64,000 nt of DNA from DASRHY01 sp035650275 (GCA_035650275.1 DASRHY010000067.1:1-64000); one strand, 5' to 3'; positions 41,841-51,002 are shown, counted from the stretch's first letter. Notes: generated by a model not told the origin, from the letters alone. A program made the numbers and translations.

Positions 41841-43345
41841 CCGACAACGCTCCTCTCGCGGTCCTGGCGTACGACGTACCGGCGAAGCAGGGGCCAGCCG
41901 ATCAGCAGCACGATGACCGCGTAAATCACGTACGAGACGGGGCCGCCGACGAGGCCCGACAGGTCGCCGCCGGACAGTTGCAGCGACATCCGGGCCTGCC
42001 GCTCGGCGATTGGCCCGAGGATGACGCCGATGATCAGCGGCAGTACCGGCAGGCCGAACCGCCGCATCCCGAATCCGATCAGCCCGAGTACCAGGAGCAG
42101 CAGCAGGTCCAGCGGCTGCGAGTTCACGGCGTAGGCGCCCATCGAGGCGAAGAACAGGATCCCGGCGTAGAGGTAGGGCCGTGGGATCTGCAGCAGCCTC
42201 GCCCAGGCAGGCGCCAGCGGCAGGTTCAGCAGGAGCAGCAGCAGGTTGCCGATGAACAGGCTGGCGATCAGCGCCCACACCAGCGAGGACTCGCGCTCGA
42301 ACAGCAACGGGCCGGGCTGGATCCCGTACGACGTGAAGGCGGCCAGCATCACCGCCGCGGTCGCGTTCGTCGGCAGGCCGAGCGCGAGCATCGGCACCAG
42401 CGTGCCGGCCGCGGAGGCGTTGTTGGCCGCCTCGGGCCCGGCGACACCTTCGATCGCGCCGCGACCGAACTCCTCCGGATGCTTCGACAGCTTCTTCTCG
42501 GTCGCGTACGACAGGAACGTCGGGATCTCCGCGCCGCCCGCGGGCAGCGCACCGAACGGGAAGCCGAACGCCGTGCCGCGCAGCCACGGCTTCCACGACC
42601 GGCGCCAGTCCGACCTGCCCATCCACGGCCGCCCGACCGGGATCACCTCGGCGGCCCGGCGGCGCAGGTGCGCGGCCACCCAGAGCGCCTCGCCGACCGC
42701 GAAGATGCCGACCGCGACGACGACCACGTCGATGCCGTCGGCCAGTTGCGGTACGCCGAACGTGAGCCGCTCCTGGCCGGTGACCCTGTCGATCCCGACC
42801 AGGCCGATGACCAGCCCTAGCAGCAGCGCCGCGAAGCCGCGGATACGCGACGAGCCGAGCACCGCGGTCGCGCCGGCGAAGGCCAGCAGCATGATCGCGA
42901 AGTAGTCCGGCGCTCCCAGGCTGATCGCGAACTTCACTACCTGCGGCGCGACCAGCACGAGCAGCACGGTGCCGATGGTGCCGGCCACGAACGAGCCGAT
43001 CGCCGCGGTCGCCAGAGCCTGGGCGGCACGCCCGGCCCGGGCCATCTTGTTGCCCTCGATCGCGGTGACGACCGACGACGACTCGCCCGGCGTATTGAGC
43101 AGGATCGACGTGGTCGAGCCGCCGTACATGCCGCCGTAGAAGATGCCGGCGAACATGATGAACGCCTGTGTCGGCTCCAACCCGTAGGTGATCGGCAGCA
43201 GCAGCGCCACCGTCATCGCCGGGCCGATCCCCGGCAGCACGCCGACCGCGGTGCCGATGGTGACACCGAGCAGCGCGAGCAGCAGGTTCATCGGGGTCAG
43301 CACGTCGCCGAACCCGTTGAGCAGGTTGGTCAGGTTGTCCATCAC
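41837..43345 (-). CDS. tctA: Tripartite tricarboxylate transporter large permease
   Basis: A 502-residue integral membrane protein with the TctA landmarks: GTAVGVLPGIGPAMTVALLLPITYGLEP near the N-terminus and, symmetrically, GAEIPTFLSYATEKKLSK and GVAGPEAANNASAAGTLVPMLALGLPTNATAAVML. It has about eleven hydrophobic segments. It is coupled upstream to the small permease gene and downstream to the Usp gene by ATGA overlaps. It forms the channel for a carboxylate delivered by the TctC lipoprotein, driven by an ion gradient. Confidence 0.93.
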   Translation of the reverse strand: MMDNLTNLLNGFGDVLTPMNLLLALLGVTIGTAVGVLPGIGPAMTVALLLPITYGLEPTQAFIMFAGIFYGGMYGGSTTSILLNTPGESSSVVTAIEGNKMARAGRAAQALATAAIGSFVAGTIGTVLLVLVAPQVVKFAISLGAPDYFAIMLLAFAGATAVLGSSRIRGFAALLLGLVIGLVGIDRVTGQERLTFGVPQLADGIDVVVVAVGIFAVGEALWVAAHLRRRAAEVIPVGRPWMGRSDWRRSWKPWLRGTAFGFPFGALPAGGAEIPTFLSYATEKKLSKHPEEFGRGAIEGVAGPEAANNASAAGTLVPMLALGLPTNATAAVMLAAFTSYGIQPGPLLFERESSLVWALIASLFIGNLLLLLLNLPLAPAWARLLQIPRPYLYAGILFFASMGAYAVNSQPLDLLLLLVLGLIGFGMRRFGLPVLPLIIGVILGPIAERQARMSLQLSGGDLSGLVGGPVSYVIYAVIVLLIGWPLLRRYVVRQDRERSVVG

Positions 43346-43851
43346 AGAATCCCTTGCAGCACTCCGGCCGGCAGGTTGACGCCCAGCCCGATCGCGAACC
43401 CGTAGAACGTCGCCAGCGACAGGCCGGCTGCGATGACCAGGTTGCGGACGTGGTGCCGGCTGCCCAGTGCGTAGGCCGAGCCCCAGAACAGCAGCGCGCC
43501 GCTGATCACCCAGCCGAGCCGGTCGATCAGCACGATGTTCACCACGAACGCCGCGATCAGGAGCAGGACGGTCCGCCAGTCGACCGGGCTGGTCGGATCG
43601 ATGTCCTCACCGGCCTCGGCCTGTCCGTGACCCCCGCGCGCGACGTCGACGGCGTACAGCGCGGCGACCAGCAGGAGCAGTGCGCCGAGCAGGATCGGTA
43701 CCGGCTTCGGCCCGATCGGGTCGTTGCTGGTGGCAACGTCCTGCAGGCGCGCGGCGTCCATGATCACCAGCACGCCCACCAGGGCGAGGAAGGCGCACAC
43801 GCCGTACTGTGCGCGGTCCCCGCCCCGTAGGTCCTGTGGCTGTGAGGTCAT
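43342..43851 (-). CDS. tctB: Tripartite tricarboxylate transporter small permease
   Basis: A 169-residue protein with four hydrophobic segments (about 18-35, 50-68, 92-118 and 128-150). The family pattern is DPIGPKPVPILLGALLLLVAALYAV near the first half, then GWVISGALLFWGSAYALGSR. ATG 43849-43851 overlaps the TctC stop (ATGA) and the 3' end overlaps the tctA start. TctB stabilises the large permease. Confidence 0.9.
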   Translation of the reverse strand: MTSQPQDLRGGDRAQYGVCAFLALVGVLVIMDAARLQDVATSNDPIGPKPVPILLGALLLLVAALYAVDVARGGHGQAEAGEDIDPTSPVDWRTVLLLIAAFVVNIVLIDRLGWVISGALLFWGSAYALGSRHHVRNLVIAAGLSLATFYGFAIGLGVNLPAGVLQGIL

Positions 43852-44858
43852 GACGCCAGCCCGAGCTGGCTCAGGATGTCTGCAACCGCCTTGTCCTGCT
43901 CGGTGAGGAAGGTCTTGAACTCGTCGCCGGTGACGAACGCATCGGTCCAGCCGCGCTTGGTCAGCTCGGCCTTCCACTCGGCTGACTCGTGCATCTTCGT
44001 CAGGGCGTCGATCCAGGTCTGCTTGTCGGTGTCGCTGATCTCCGGAGGTGCGACGATGCCACGCCAGTTGGTGAAGGTCATGTCGATCCCGGACGACTTC
44101 AGCGTCGGCACGTCCTTCAGCGCCTCGACCGGCTGCTCGCTGGTGACCGCCAGCACCCGGACCTGGCCGCTCTGGACCTGGTCGAGGAACTCGCCGAAGC
44201 CGCTGGCCCCGAAGTCGACCTTGCTTCCCAGCAGGGCCGGCAGCAGCTCGCCGCCGCCGTCGTACGAGACGAAGTTGACCTGCTTCGGGTCGATCCCTAC
44301 CGTCTTGGCGAGCTGCATCGGCAGCAGGTGGTCGGGGCCGCCGGGCGACGAGCCGCCGCCGACCGCTACCGACTTCGGGTTGGCCTTCCAGGCCGCGACC
44401 AGGTCCTGGATCGTCTTGTACGGCGAGTCCTTCGGTACGACGATCGCGCCGGCCTCCTCGATCAGCTTCGCCAGTGGCGTGGTCTCGGTGAGGGTGGCCT
44501 TCGACTTCGAGGTGTACGACGCACCGACGACGCCGAGGCCCATCTGCATCGCGAGCTTGCCGTTCCCCTTCTCGTTCACGGTGCGCTGCAGGCCGACGGT
44601 GCCGCCCGCGCCGGGCAGGTTGAAGACCTGGATGCCGGTTGCGATCTTGGCGTCCTCCATCACCTTTGCCGCGACTCGTGCGGTGGTGTCGTAGCCGCCG
44701 CCGGCGGTGTTCGGCACCATCAGGCGGAGGCCGGTGACCGGCTTGCCACTGGTGTCGTCGCCTGTCTCCGCCTTGTCCGCGGTCGCGCCGCAGGCGCTTA
44801 CTGTGAGCATCGAGGCCGCGGCGACCGCCGCGAGCAGTGCTGAGGTCCGTGATCTCAT
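43848..44858 (-). CDS. tctC: Tripartite tricarboxylate transporter substrate-binding lipoprotein
   Basis: A 336-residue periplasmic-type binding protein with a lipoprotein signal. The lipobox is MLTVSAC with Cys23 as the anchor. The Bug/TctC domain then shows RLMVPNTAGGGYDTTARVAAKVM, VFNLPGAGGTVGLQ and a conserved SPGGPDHLLP loop that contacts a substrate carboxylate. It is first in the Tct operon and divergent from the sensor kinase gene. The ligand could be citrate, a C4-dicarboxylate or an aromatic acid used by the nearby hpaB operon. Confidence 0.93.
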   Translation of the reverse strand: MRSRTSALLAAVAAASMLTVSACGATADKAETGDDTSGKPVTGLRLMVPNTAGGGYDTTARVAAKVMEDAKIATGIQVFNLPGAGGTVGLQRTVNEKGNGKLAMQMGLGVVGASYTSKSKATLTETTPLAKLIEEAGAIVVPKDSPYKTIQDLVAAWKANPKSVAVGGGSSPGGPDHLLPMQLAKTVGIDPKQVNFVSYDGGGELLPALLGSKVDFGASGFGEFLDQVQSGQVRVLAVTSEQPVEALKDVPTLKSSGIDMTFTNWRGIVAPPEISDTDKQTWIDALTKMHESAEWKAELTKRGWTDAFVTGDEFKTFLTEQDKAVADILSQLGLAS

Positions 44859-44971
44859 CGTGGTCGTCTTTCGCGTCGGAGTAGTTCGGCGCGATGATCG
44901 TGACTGCGGCGCGGGCGCCCTGTCTGCGTTGTGTCGGCAGCGAAGGTTGAGTTCATTGTGGTCATGAGGCT

Positions 44972-46633
44972 GTGCTCATGAGGTTGGACCGGCGCCTCAG
45001 CCTGGCGGGTCAGCTGCTGGTTCTGCAGCTGGCGATCGTGGTGGTGGTGCTGGTCGCCGTCGCCGCGGTGTCGCTGGCCCAGTCCGCATCCACGTTCAAC
45101 CGGGTCGAGGGCCGCCGCGTCACCGCACTCGCCGAACAGCTCGCCACCAACACGGTGCTGCGTGACCGGCTGACGGAACGAGCGCCCGGCGAGACGCTGG
45201 CGCCCCTGGTCCAGACGATACTGACGCAGTCGGGCGTCACATCGGTCGCGGTCGCGGACATCGACGGCCAGATCGTGGCCGCCACAGATCCGCGGTTGGT
45301 CGGCACCCAGCTCGTGTTCGGCGACGCCGGGGTGCGGGACGGCCAGGGCTGGTCCGGCGAGCTCGAGTACGCCGACACGCGCGAGCTCGTGTCGCAGGTG
45401 CCGGTCCTCAGCGCCGGCAACCGGGACTCCTTCGGCAGACCGACGGGCACGTCCGGGGAGCACATCGGCACGGTCATGGTCGGGGAGGCGGCGCCGTCAA
45501 TCTGGGAGCGGCTGCGCGGCGCCTCGTCGTACCTGTTGATCTATCTCGGGATCGCCAGCGTCCTCGGGCTGCTCGGTTCCTGGCTGCTCGCCCGCCGGAT
45601 CAAGCGGCAGACGCTCGGTCTGGAGCCGCGCCAGATCGCCGGTCTGGCCGAACACCGCGAGGCGATGCTGTACGGCCTGGCCGAGGGAGTCGTGGCACTG
45701 GACCCGCACCTGCGGGTGACACTGGTCAACGACGTCGGTCGCCGGCTGCTGGACCTGCCCGAGCACGCGGTCGGGATGAGCCTCGCCGACCTGCGGATCG
45801 AGGGCAGACTCCGGGAGGTGCTGGCCGGTGAGCACGCCGCCGGCGAAGCCCGCGACGCGGTGGTGGTACGGCGCGGCCGGGTGCTGGTGATGAACCGGAT
45901 GAGCGTCACCAAGGACGGCCGGTCGCTCGGCTCGGTCACCACGTTGCGAGATCGTACCGAGCTGGCCCAGCTGGAGCGTGAGCTCGGGTCATTCCGCAGC
46001 TCGACCGAGCTGCTGCGGGCCCAGGCGCACGAGTTCGCGAACCAGCTGCACACGATCTCCGGCCTGATCCAGATCGGCGAGTACGACGAGGTGGTCGGGT
46101 ACGTCGACGCGCTGAACCGCTACCGCGAGTCGCTCGACCTCACGGTCACCCAGCGGGTGCACGACACGGCGGTCGCCGCGCTGCTGATGGCGAAGTCCTC
46201 GGTCGCCGCCGAACGCCGGGTCGAGCTGCGGGTCTCCGAACGCACCGCGCTGGAGCGGCTCGAGCCGGAGATGTCGGCCGACGTGGCGACCGTGGTCGGC
46301 AACCTGGTCGACAACGCCGTCGACGCCGCGGCCGCCGCGGGCACGCCGCTGTCCCCGCCGTGGGTCGAGGTGGAGCTGCGGCAGGACGCGTCCAGCGTGG
46401 AGATCGTGGTCCGCGACTCCGGACCAGGCGTCGCGCCGGAGCTGGCCCAGGAGGTGTTCGCGCACGGCTTCACGACGAAGGCCGCGGCCGGTGGTGAACG
46501 CGGCATCGGCCTGGCGCTGACCCGGCTGGTGTGCCGTCGTCGCGGCGGCGAGGTCGCGGTCACCAACACCGACGAGGGCGCGGTGTTCGTCGCCCGGATG
46601 TCCCTCGGGCCGGTTCCGGAGGGAGCGCGATGA
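44972..46633 (+). CDS. CitA/DcuS-type sensor histidine kinase
   Basis: A 553-residue membrane sensor. It has a transmembrane helix (about 15-38), an extracytoplasmic sCACHE/PASp domain (about 40-180) with SVAVADIDGQIVAATDPRLVG, a second membrane helix (about 186-208), a PAS domain (about 225-330) and a CitA-type kinase. The phospho-acceptor His is in RAQAHEFANQLHTISGLIQ, and the ATP-binding N box is VVGNLVDNAVDAA with GPGV and GIGLAL. GTG 44972 or ATG 44978 may start it. It overlaps the response regulator by ATGA and is divergent from tctC, so it should sense the carboxylate that TctCBA imports. Confidence 0.92.
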   Translation: MLMRLDRRLSLAGQLLVLQLAIVVVVLVAVAAVSLAQSASTFNRVEGRRVTALAEQLATNTVLRDRLTERAPGETLAPLVQTILTQSGVTSVAVADIDGQIVAATDPRLVGTQLVFGDAGVRDGQGWSGELEYADTRELVSQVPVLSAGNRDSFGRPTGTSGEHIGTVMVGEAAPSIWERLRGASSYLLIYLGIASVLGLLGSWLLARRIKRQTLGLEPRQIAGLAEHREAMLYGLAEGVVALDPHLRVTLVNDVGRRLLDLPEHAVGMSLADLRIEGRLREVLAGEHAAGEARDAVVVRRGRVLVMNRMSVTKDGRSLGSVTTLRDRTELAQLERELGSFRSSTELLRAQAHEFANQLHTISGLIQIGEYDEVVGYVDALNRYRESLDLTVTQRVHDTAVAALLMAKSSVAAERRVELRVSERTALERLEPEMSADVATVVGNLVDNAVDAAAAAGTPLSPPWVEVELRQDASSVEIVVRDSGPGVAPELAQEVFAHGFTTKAAAGGERGIGLALTRLVCRRRGGEVAVTNTDEGAVFVARMSLGPVPEGAR

Positions 46634-47301
46634 TCGACGTACTGGTCGTCGACGACGACTTCATGGTCGCCCGGATCCACCGGGGCTTCGTCGACCGCGT
46701 GAACGGGTTCCGGGTGGTCGGCACGGCGAACAGTGGCGAGCAGGCGCTGGCCGCCGTCGCCCGGCTGCGGCCTGACCTGGTACTGCTCGACCTGTATCTG
46801 CCGGACATCTTCGGGCTCGACCTGGTGACTCGGCTGCGGGCTGAGGGCCATGACTGCGACGTGCTGGTGATCACCGCGGCCCGCGAGGCCGACTCCGTCC
46901 GCAAGGCCGTCCGGCAGGGCGTCGTGAACTACCTTCTGAAGCCGTTCGGGTTCGACGACCTGCGGACCAGGCTGGAGGAGTACGCGGGACGCCGGGCCAG
47001 CGTGCCCGACACCGTGGCCAACCAGGCCGACGTCGACCGGGTGCTCGCCCGGACCCGGACCGTGGGCGCGGCCACCAGGCTGCCGAAGGGCCTGAGCCAG
47101 GAGACCGCAGACCTGGTCGCGGCCGCGCTCCGCGGGACCGCCGCAACCCTGTCCGCGGCCGAGTGCGCCGAGAAGATCGGAATCTCGCGCGTGAGCGCAC
47201 GCCGCTACCTCGAGCACTTCTGCAGCTCCGGCCAGGCCGACGTCTCACTGCGGTACGGCGTCGCCGGCCGGCCCGAGCGTCGCTACCTGTGGCGGCGCTA
47301 G
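46630..47301 (+). CDS. CitB/DcuR-type response regulator
   Basis: A 223-residue regulator. The receiver domain has Asp8/9/10 (VVDDDF), the phosphoacceptor in LVLLDLYLPDIFGLDL and Lys in LLKPFGFDDL. A C-terminal helix-turn-helix follows (LSAAECAEKIGISRVSARRYLEHF). It is coupled to the kinase gene by an ATGA overlap. It probably activates the divergent tct operon when its ligand is present. Confidence 0.92.
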   Translation: MIDVLVVDDDFMVARIHRGFVDRVNGFRVVGTANSGEQALAAVARLRPDLVLLDLYLPDIFGLDLVTRLRAEGHDCDVLVITAAREADSVRKAVRQGVVNYLLKPFGFDDLRTRLEEYAGRRASVPDTVANQADVDRVLARTRTVGAATRLPKGLSQETADLVAAALRGTAATLSAAECAEKIGISRVSARRYLEHFCSSGQADVSLRYGVAGRPERRYLWRR

Positions 47302-47351
47302 CTGCTCGCCGTCAGCTCGAGCAACTAGCGTGCCCTCGCGGCAGCACCGGG

Positions 47352-48539
47352 TCAGGCAGCGACGAGCAGGCCGGTGGCGTACATGATCAGGAGGCCCGCC
47401 GACACGCCGCCCGCGACCGTCGGGTCGAGGACCTTTCCGGCCCGATCGCGGAGGCTCGGAGCGATCTGGATGATCACCTGGGCGATCGCGCCGACGCCGA
47501 CGCCGAACAGGACCGACGCGACCGCGGCGTCGTTCACCGAGGCGCCGACCGCCGCACCGATGATCGCCGGTCCGCCGGCGACCAGTCCGAGGCCGAGGAG
47601 ACGGAGGACGGAAGCTCGCTGGTGGGCGAGCGGCGCTACGACCGCCAGGCCTTCGGTGGTGTTGTGCAGGGCGAAGCCGACCACCAGGGCCGTACCGAGC
47701 GCGAGCTCGCCGACGGCGTAGGCCGAGCCGATGGCCAGACCCTCGCCGAGATTGTGCAGCCCGATGCCGATGGCAACCATCAACGCCAGCCGGCGGCCGT
47801 CCGGACCTGCCTTGGCCTGCTCGTTCCGCCGGTTCTTCAGGAAGCGGTCGACGGCGGTGAGCGTCAGGAAGGCGAGTCCGGCGCCGACGAAGACCAGCAC
47901 CGAGCCACCGAAGGCGCCGCCGGACAACCCGGCCAGTTCGAGTCCTTCGATCGCGGCATCGACGCCGAGGAATGCCAGTAGTCCGACGGTCAACGCGAGG
48001 AGTGCCCGGATCACGGGCGGCCGGGCCCTCCGCAACACCGGCAGGAACGCCATGCCGAGCGCGACCGGGATGATGCCGACGTACGTGCCGAGCAGCACCA
48101 TCAGCGTCAGCAGGCGTCCGCCGGTTGTCGGTGTCTGGACTGCGACCGGGATCTCGTGTTCGATGACCGCGCCGGTCGACGTCAGCATCGATACCGTGTA
48201 GGGCTGGCCGTCAGACCAGGGGTAGTCGAGGCGCACCGTCTCCTTGCCGAGCCGGCCCAGGGGTTCGGTCGCGCCGGTGAATCCGACGTACACATCGTTG
48301 ACGGCGATCTGCGCGACGTGCACCGGATCCGGACCGGTGTTGCGGAGGGTGAGTTCGATGATGCCGGGTGAGAGTACGACGCGCTCGACCGCCAACTCCT
48401 CCACCGGTGGGCCCGTTCGCTCAGGCAGACTACGGCTGCCGAGTACGGCGAGCGCGGTGAGAGCTATCACGGCCGCGGCGACCGTGACGACCACCAGGGC
48501 CCAGGTCGGCGCCTGGCCGCGGAGCCTCGGGGTGGTCAT
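47352..48539 (-). CDS. ZIP-family metal permease with N-terminal extracytoplasmic domain
   Basis: A 395-residue membrane protein. After a first hydrophobic segment (about 14-34), residues 40-135 form a strand-rich extracytoplasmic domain (VVLSPGIIELTLRNTGPDPVHVAQIAVND). Seven or eight helices follow, with the paired ZIP metal motifs GLHNLGEGLAIG and ALHNTTEGLAVVAPL, each supplying His and Glu to the transport site. ZIP proteins import zinc, iron or manganese. It is the last gene of the DtxR-multicopper oxidase-ZIP operon and overlaps the oxidase gene by ATGA. Confidence 0.9.
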   Translation of the reverse strand: MTTPRLRGQAPTWALVVVTVAAAVIALTALAVLGSRSLPERTGPPVEELAVERVVLSPGIIELTLRNTGPDPVHVAQIAVNDVYVGFTGATEPLGRLGKETVRLDYPWSDGQPYTVSMLTSTGAVIEHEIPVAVQTPTTGGRLLTLMVLLGTYVGIIPVALGMAFLPVLRRARPPVIRALLALTVGLLAFLGVDAAIEGLELAGLSGGAFGGSVLVFVGAGLAFLTLTAVDRFLKNRRNEQAKAGPDGRRLALMVAIGIGLHNLGEGLAIGSAYAVGELALGTALVVGFALHNTTEGLAVVAPLAHQRASVLRLLGLGLVAGGPAIIGAAVGASVNDAAVASVLFGVGVGAIAQVIIQIAPSLRDRAGKVLDPTVAGGVSAGLLIMYATGLLVAA

Positions 48540-49561
48540 TCGGTCACCTCGAAGAAGCCCATCCAGCCGAGATCGGCGAACTCGCTTTTGTGCGCGTGGA
48601 ACATGTACGTCCCCGGATGCGGGAACCGCAGCTCGCAGATCCCCCGCTGGCCCTGAGCCTGGACGACGGTGTCGGTGTACTCGGACGGCTCCAGCCGGGT
48701 GCCGGTCGGGAAGTAGTCGAAGAAGTTCCCGTGCAGGTGGAAGCTGTTGATCGGGTCGTACTCCAGCACGTTGACCAGGTAGATGCGGACCAGCTCACCC
48801 CGCTTCACCCGGACCGGTTCGTGCATGAAGTGGAACGGGATGCCGTTGACGGCGTACAACTGGTTGCCCTGGGCATCGAACGTGGTGTTGTAGCCGTGCA
48901 TCACCATCACCAGTTCGTCGGCCTTCGGCCGTCCCTGAGGCGGGTCGATGACGAAGGTGCCGTAGAGGCCGCGGGCGATGTGTTCGGCCAGCGGCCCGAC
49001 GTGGCAGTGGTACAGGTGGATCCCGAACGGTTCCGCGTCGAACTCGTAGACGAAGTCGCCACCCGGCCTGATCACGCCTTGGCCCACACCCGGGACACCA
49101 TCCATCTCCGCCGGATGGATGCCGTGGAAGTGCATCGTGTGCGGATGCTTGGAGCCGTTGACGAACCGCACCCGGAGCCGATCGCCGGCCTGGCAGCGCA
49201 GGGTCGGCCCCGGCACCCTCCCGTTGAACGTCCAGGCCGGGAACCGCACACCCGGAGCGACCTCGATCTCGCGGTCCGTCGCGGAGATCACCCACTCCCG
49301 CAGCGTCCGGCCGTCGGGCAGCTTCGAGGTCGTGCCGTAGTCGAAGCTCCGCAGGACCTCGGTCGGGTTGAACCCGTTCGCCGCGTGATCGACGGTGCCG
49401 CCGCGGAAAGTCGGACCATTCACCCCACCGCCGTGCTCGGCGGCGCCGTCATGGCCCGCATGCGGCGCTGGGCCGGGATCGGCGGCCGCGCTACCGGGGA
49501 TCGTGCCCAGCGCGACCCCGGCCCCACCCAGAAGGAATCCCCGGCGGGACGTTCCGGACAT
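48536..49561 (-). CDS. Tat-exported two-domain multicopper oxidase
   Basis: A 341-residue protein with a twin-arginine signal (SRRGFLLGGAGVALG, to about residue 27) and two cupredoxin domains. The copper ligands are visible as HTMHFHGIHP, GIHLYHCHVGPLAEHIARGLYG, NSFHLHGNFFDY and GTYMFHAHKSEFADLGWMGFFEV. Both type 1 and trinuclear-type His patterns are present, as in nitrite-reductase-like or small laccase-like oxidases. ATG 49559-49561 overlaps the regulator stop (TGATG). Lying between a DtxR regulator and a ZIP permease, it probably oxidises a metal such as Mn(II) or Cu(I) outside the cell. Confidence 0.9.
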   Translation of the reverse strand: MSGTSRRGFLLGGAGVALGTIPGSAAADPGPAPHAGHDGAAEHGGGVNGPTFRGGTVDHAANGFNPTEVLRSFDYGTTSKLPDGRTLREWVISATDREIEVAPGVRFPAWTFNGRVPGPTLRCQAGDRLRVRFVNGSKHPHTMHFHGIHPAEMDGVPGVGQGVIRPGGDFVYEFDAEPFGIHLYHCHVGPLAEHIARGLYGTFVIDPPQGRPKADELVMVMHGYNTTFDAQGNQLYAVNGIPFHFMHEPVRVKRGELVRIYLVNVLEYDPINSFHLHGNFFDYFPTGTRLEPSEYTDTVVQAQGQRGICELRFPHPGTYMFHAHKSEFADLGWMGFFEVTE

Positions 49562-50256
49562 CAGGCGATCTCCCCGTGGACCACGTCCGCGAGCATCGGT
49601 CCGAGTGCATGCCGCTCCGCGCCGACCTTCACCCACACCGGGCCGCCGAACGGCTCGCGGCTCATCACTTCGAGCACCGCACCCGGCTTGATCCCGCGCT
49701 CGGCGAGGTACCGCAGGGCCAGGCTGTCGTCATCGGCGACCCGCTGCACCCGGAACCGGCTGCCGGCCGCCACATCGCCTAGCGGAGCGGCCCAGGACTC
49801 CACATGGCGACCGTTGCGCGGCGGGATCGGGTCGCCGTGCGGATCGTGCGTAGGGTGCCCGAGCACGCTGTCGATCCGGTCCTCGAGACGATCACTGATC
49901 GCATGCTCCAGTACGTCGGCCTCCGCGTGGACCTCGTCCCAGCTCAGCCCGAGCACCTGCACGAGGAAGGTTTCGACCAGCCGATGCCGCCGGGTCACTC
50001 CCCTCGCGTGCCGCTCACCGTGCGCCGTCAGCCTGATCTCGGGCGCAGCCGCCCGCGTGACCAGCTCACCGGCCTCCAACCGCTTGAGCATCGCGGACAC
50101 CGTCGGTGGCGCGACCCCGAGCGACTCGGCAAGCGCGGAGGTGGTCACCGGCAGGTTCCGCCCGGCCAGCTTGAAAATCGTTCGCAGGCAGTCCTCGACG
50201 GCCTCCGTGTGCGAGATCTCGCAACACGAGGTCAACCGACTGGTTTGAGCCGTCAC
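49561..50256 (-). CDS. DtxR family metal-dependent regulator
   Basis: A 231-residue regulator. The N-terminal winged helix reads TEAVEDCLRTIFKLAGRNLPVTTSALAESLGVAPPTVSAMLKRLEAGELV (about 17-66). The dimerisation and metal-binding domain follows, with RRHRLVETFLVQVLGLSWDEVHAEADVLEHAISD (His and Glu ligands), and a C-terminal FeoA/SH3-like domain (about 155-230). GTG 50254-50256 is the start. A palindrome nine bases ahead, ATTAGA-CGCC-TCTAAT, is the expected box. It is the first gene of the oxidase-ZIP operon and presumably represses it when metal is plentiful. Confidence 0.92.
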   Translation of the reverse strand: MTAQTSRLTSCCEISHTEAVEDCLRTIFKLAGRNLPVTTSALAESLGVAPPTVSAMLKRLEAGELVTRAAAPEIRLTAHGERHARGVTRRHRLVETFLVQVLGLSWDEVHAEADVLEHAISDRLEDRIDSVLGHPTHDPHGDPIPPRNGRHVESWAAPLGDVAAGSRFRVQRVADDDSLALRYLAERGIKPGAVLEVMSREPFGGPVWVKVGAERHALGPMLADVVHGEIA

Positions 50257-51002
50257 AACACGACATTAGACGCCTCTAATTCATCCCGCCAGTCTCCACT
50301 AAGGGGCGGATCCTGCCTGGAGCCGTGGGTAGGTCGGTCAGGCGGGGGACCACTGCGCCTCAGAGCACCCAACGGCACGATGATGAGCACCGCGATGGCC
50401 AGGTAGCCGAGCACCGCTACGACCGGAAAGAACAGACCGAGAAAGATCATCACAACGTAGCCCGCGATGCTTGGTGTGAGCTGGGTGGTGAGCGCCCTCA
50501 CCGCCTGGTCTGCAATGCCGGGCCGCACGAGCCTTGCGTGGACCGCATAGCGCCAGACGACGGCTACGAGGGTTGAGGCGAGCAGCAGGTTGATCCCGTA
50601 GACGGTGGCAGCTACCCGTGCGGGGTCGGATTCGCCGATGTACTCGGCCAACAGCCGTGTGGGAAAGGGTAGGAACGACACAACCAAGAGCAGCAACAGG
50701 TTCAGTCGGATCAGGGCCGATGTCGAGTGAGCGAGGTAGTCGGTGATGACCGTGTGCTTGAACCAGATCGCCCCGATGGTTGAGAAGCTGACCAGGTAGG
50801 CCAGGTAGGAGGGCCACTGATCTGCCAGTGCGCCAAGCAGGTCGGCGTCCGAGCCGCTGGGTACCCCGATCTCCAGTACCAGCAGCGTTATCGCGATGGC
50901 AAACACGCCGTCGCTGAACGCCTCCATGCGCGCCGTACGGTAACGCCCGACACCGTCCTGCGGCTCGGTCACAGCAAGATGCTGCCCGCCGGCCGTGCGC
51001 AT
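50253..51002 (-). CDS. TMEM175-family potassium channel-like protein
   Basis: A 249-residue membrane protein with the TMEM175/DUF1211 hallmark RMEAFSDGVFAIAITLLVLEI (about residues 25-45), whose FSD motif marks the family, and six hydrophobic segments in all. Bacterial members form potassium-selective tetramers. ATG 51000-51002 is chosen over TTG 51005. The 3' end overlaps the start of the DtxR gene and contains its operator, so the two genes are tightly packed though functionally unrelated. Confidence 0.88.
   Translation of the reverse strand: MRTAGGQHLAVTEPQDGVGRYRTARMEAFSDGVFAIAITLLVLEIGVPSGSDADLLGALADQWPSYLAYLVSFSTIGAIWFKHTVITDYLAHSTSALIRLNLLLLLVVSFLPFPTRLLAEYIGESDPARVAATVYGINLLLASTLVAVVWRYAVHARLVRPGIADQAVRALTTQLTPSIAGYVVMIFLGLFFPVVAVLGYLAIAVLIIVPLGALRRSGPPPDRPTHGSRQDPPLSGDWRDELEASNVVL
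50265..50280. promoter_or_regulatory. DtxR-family operator
   Basis: ATTAGA-CGCC-TCTAAT is a perfect 6-bp-arm palindrome nine bases upstream of the DtxR-type gene start and inside the 3' end of the TMEM175 gene. Its position and symmetry suggest metal-dependent autorepression of the operon. Confidence 0.65.
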
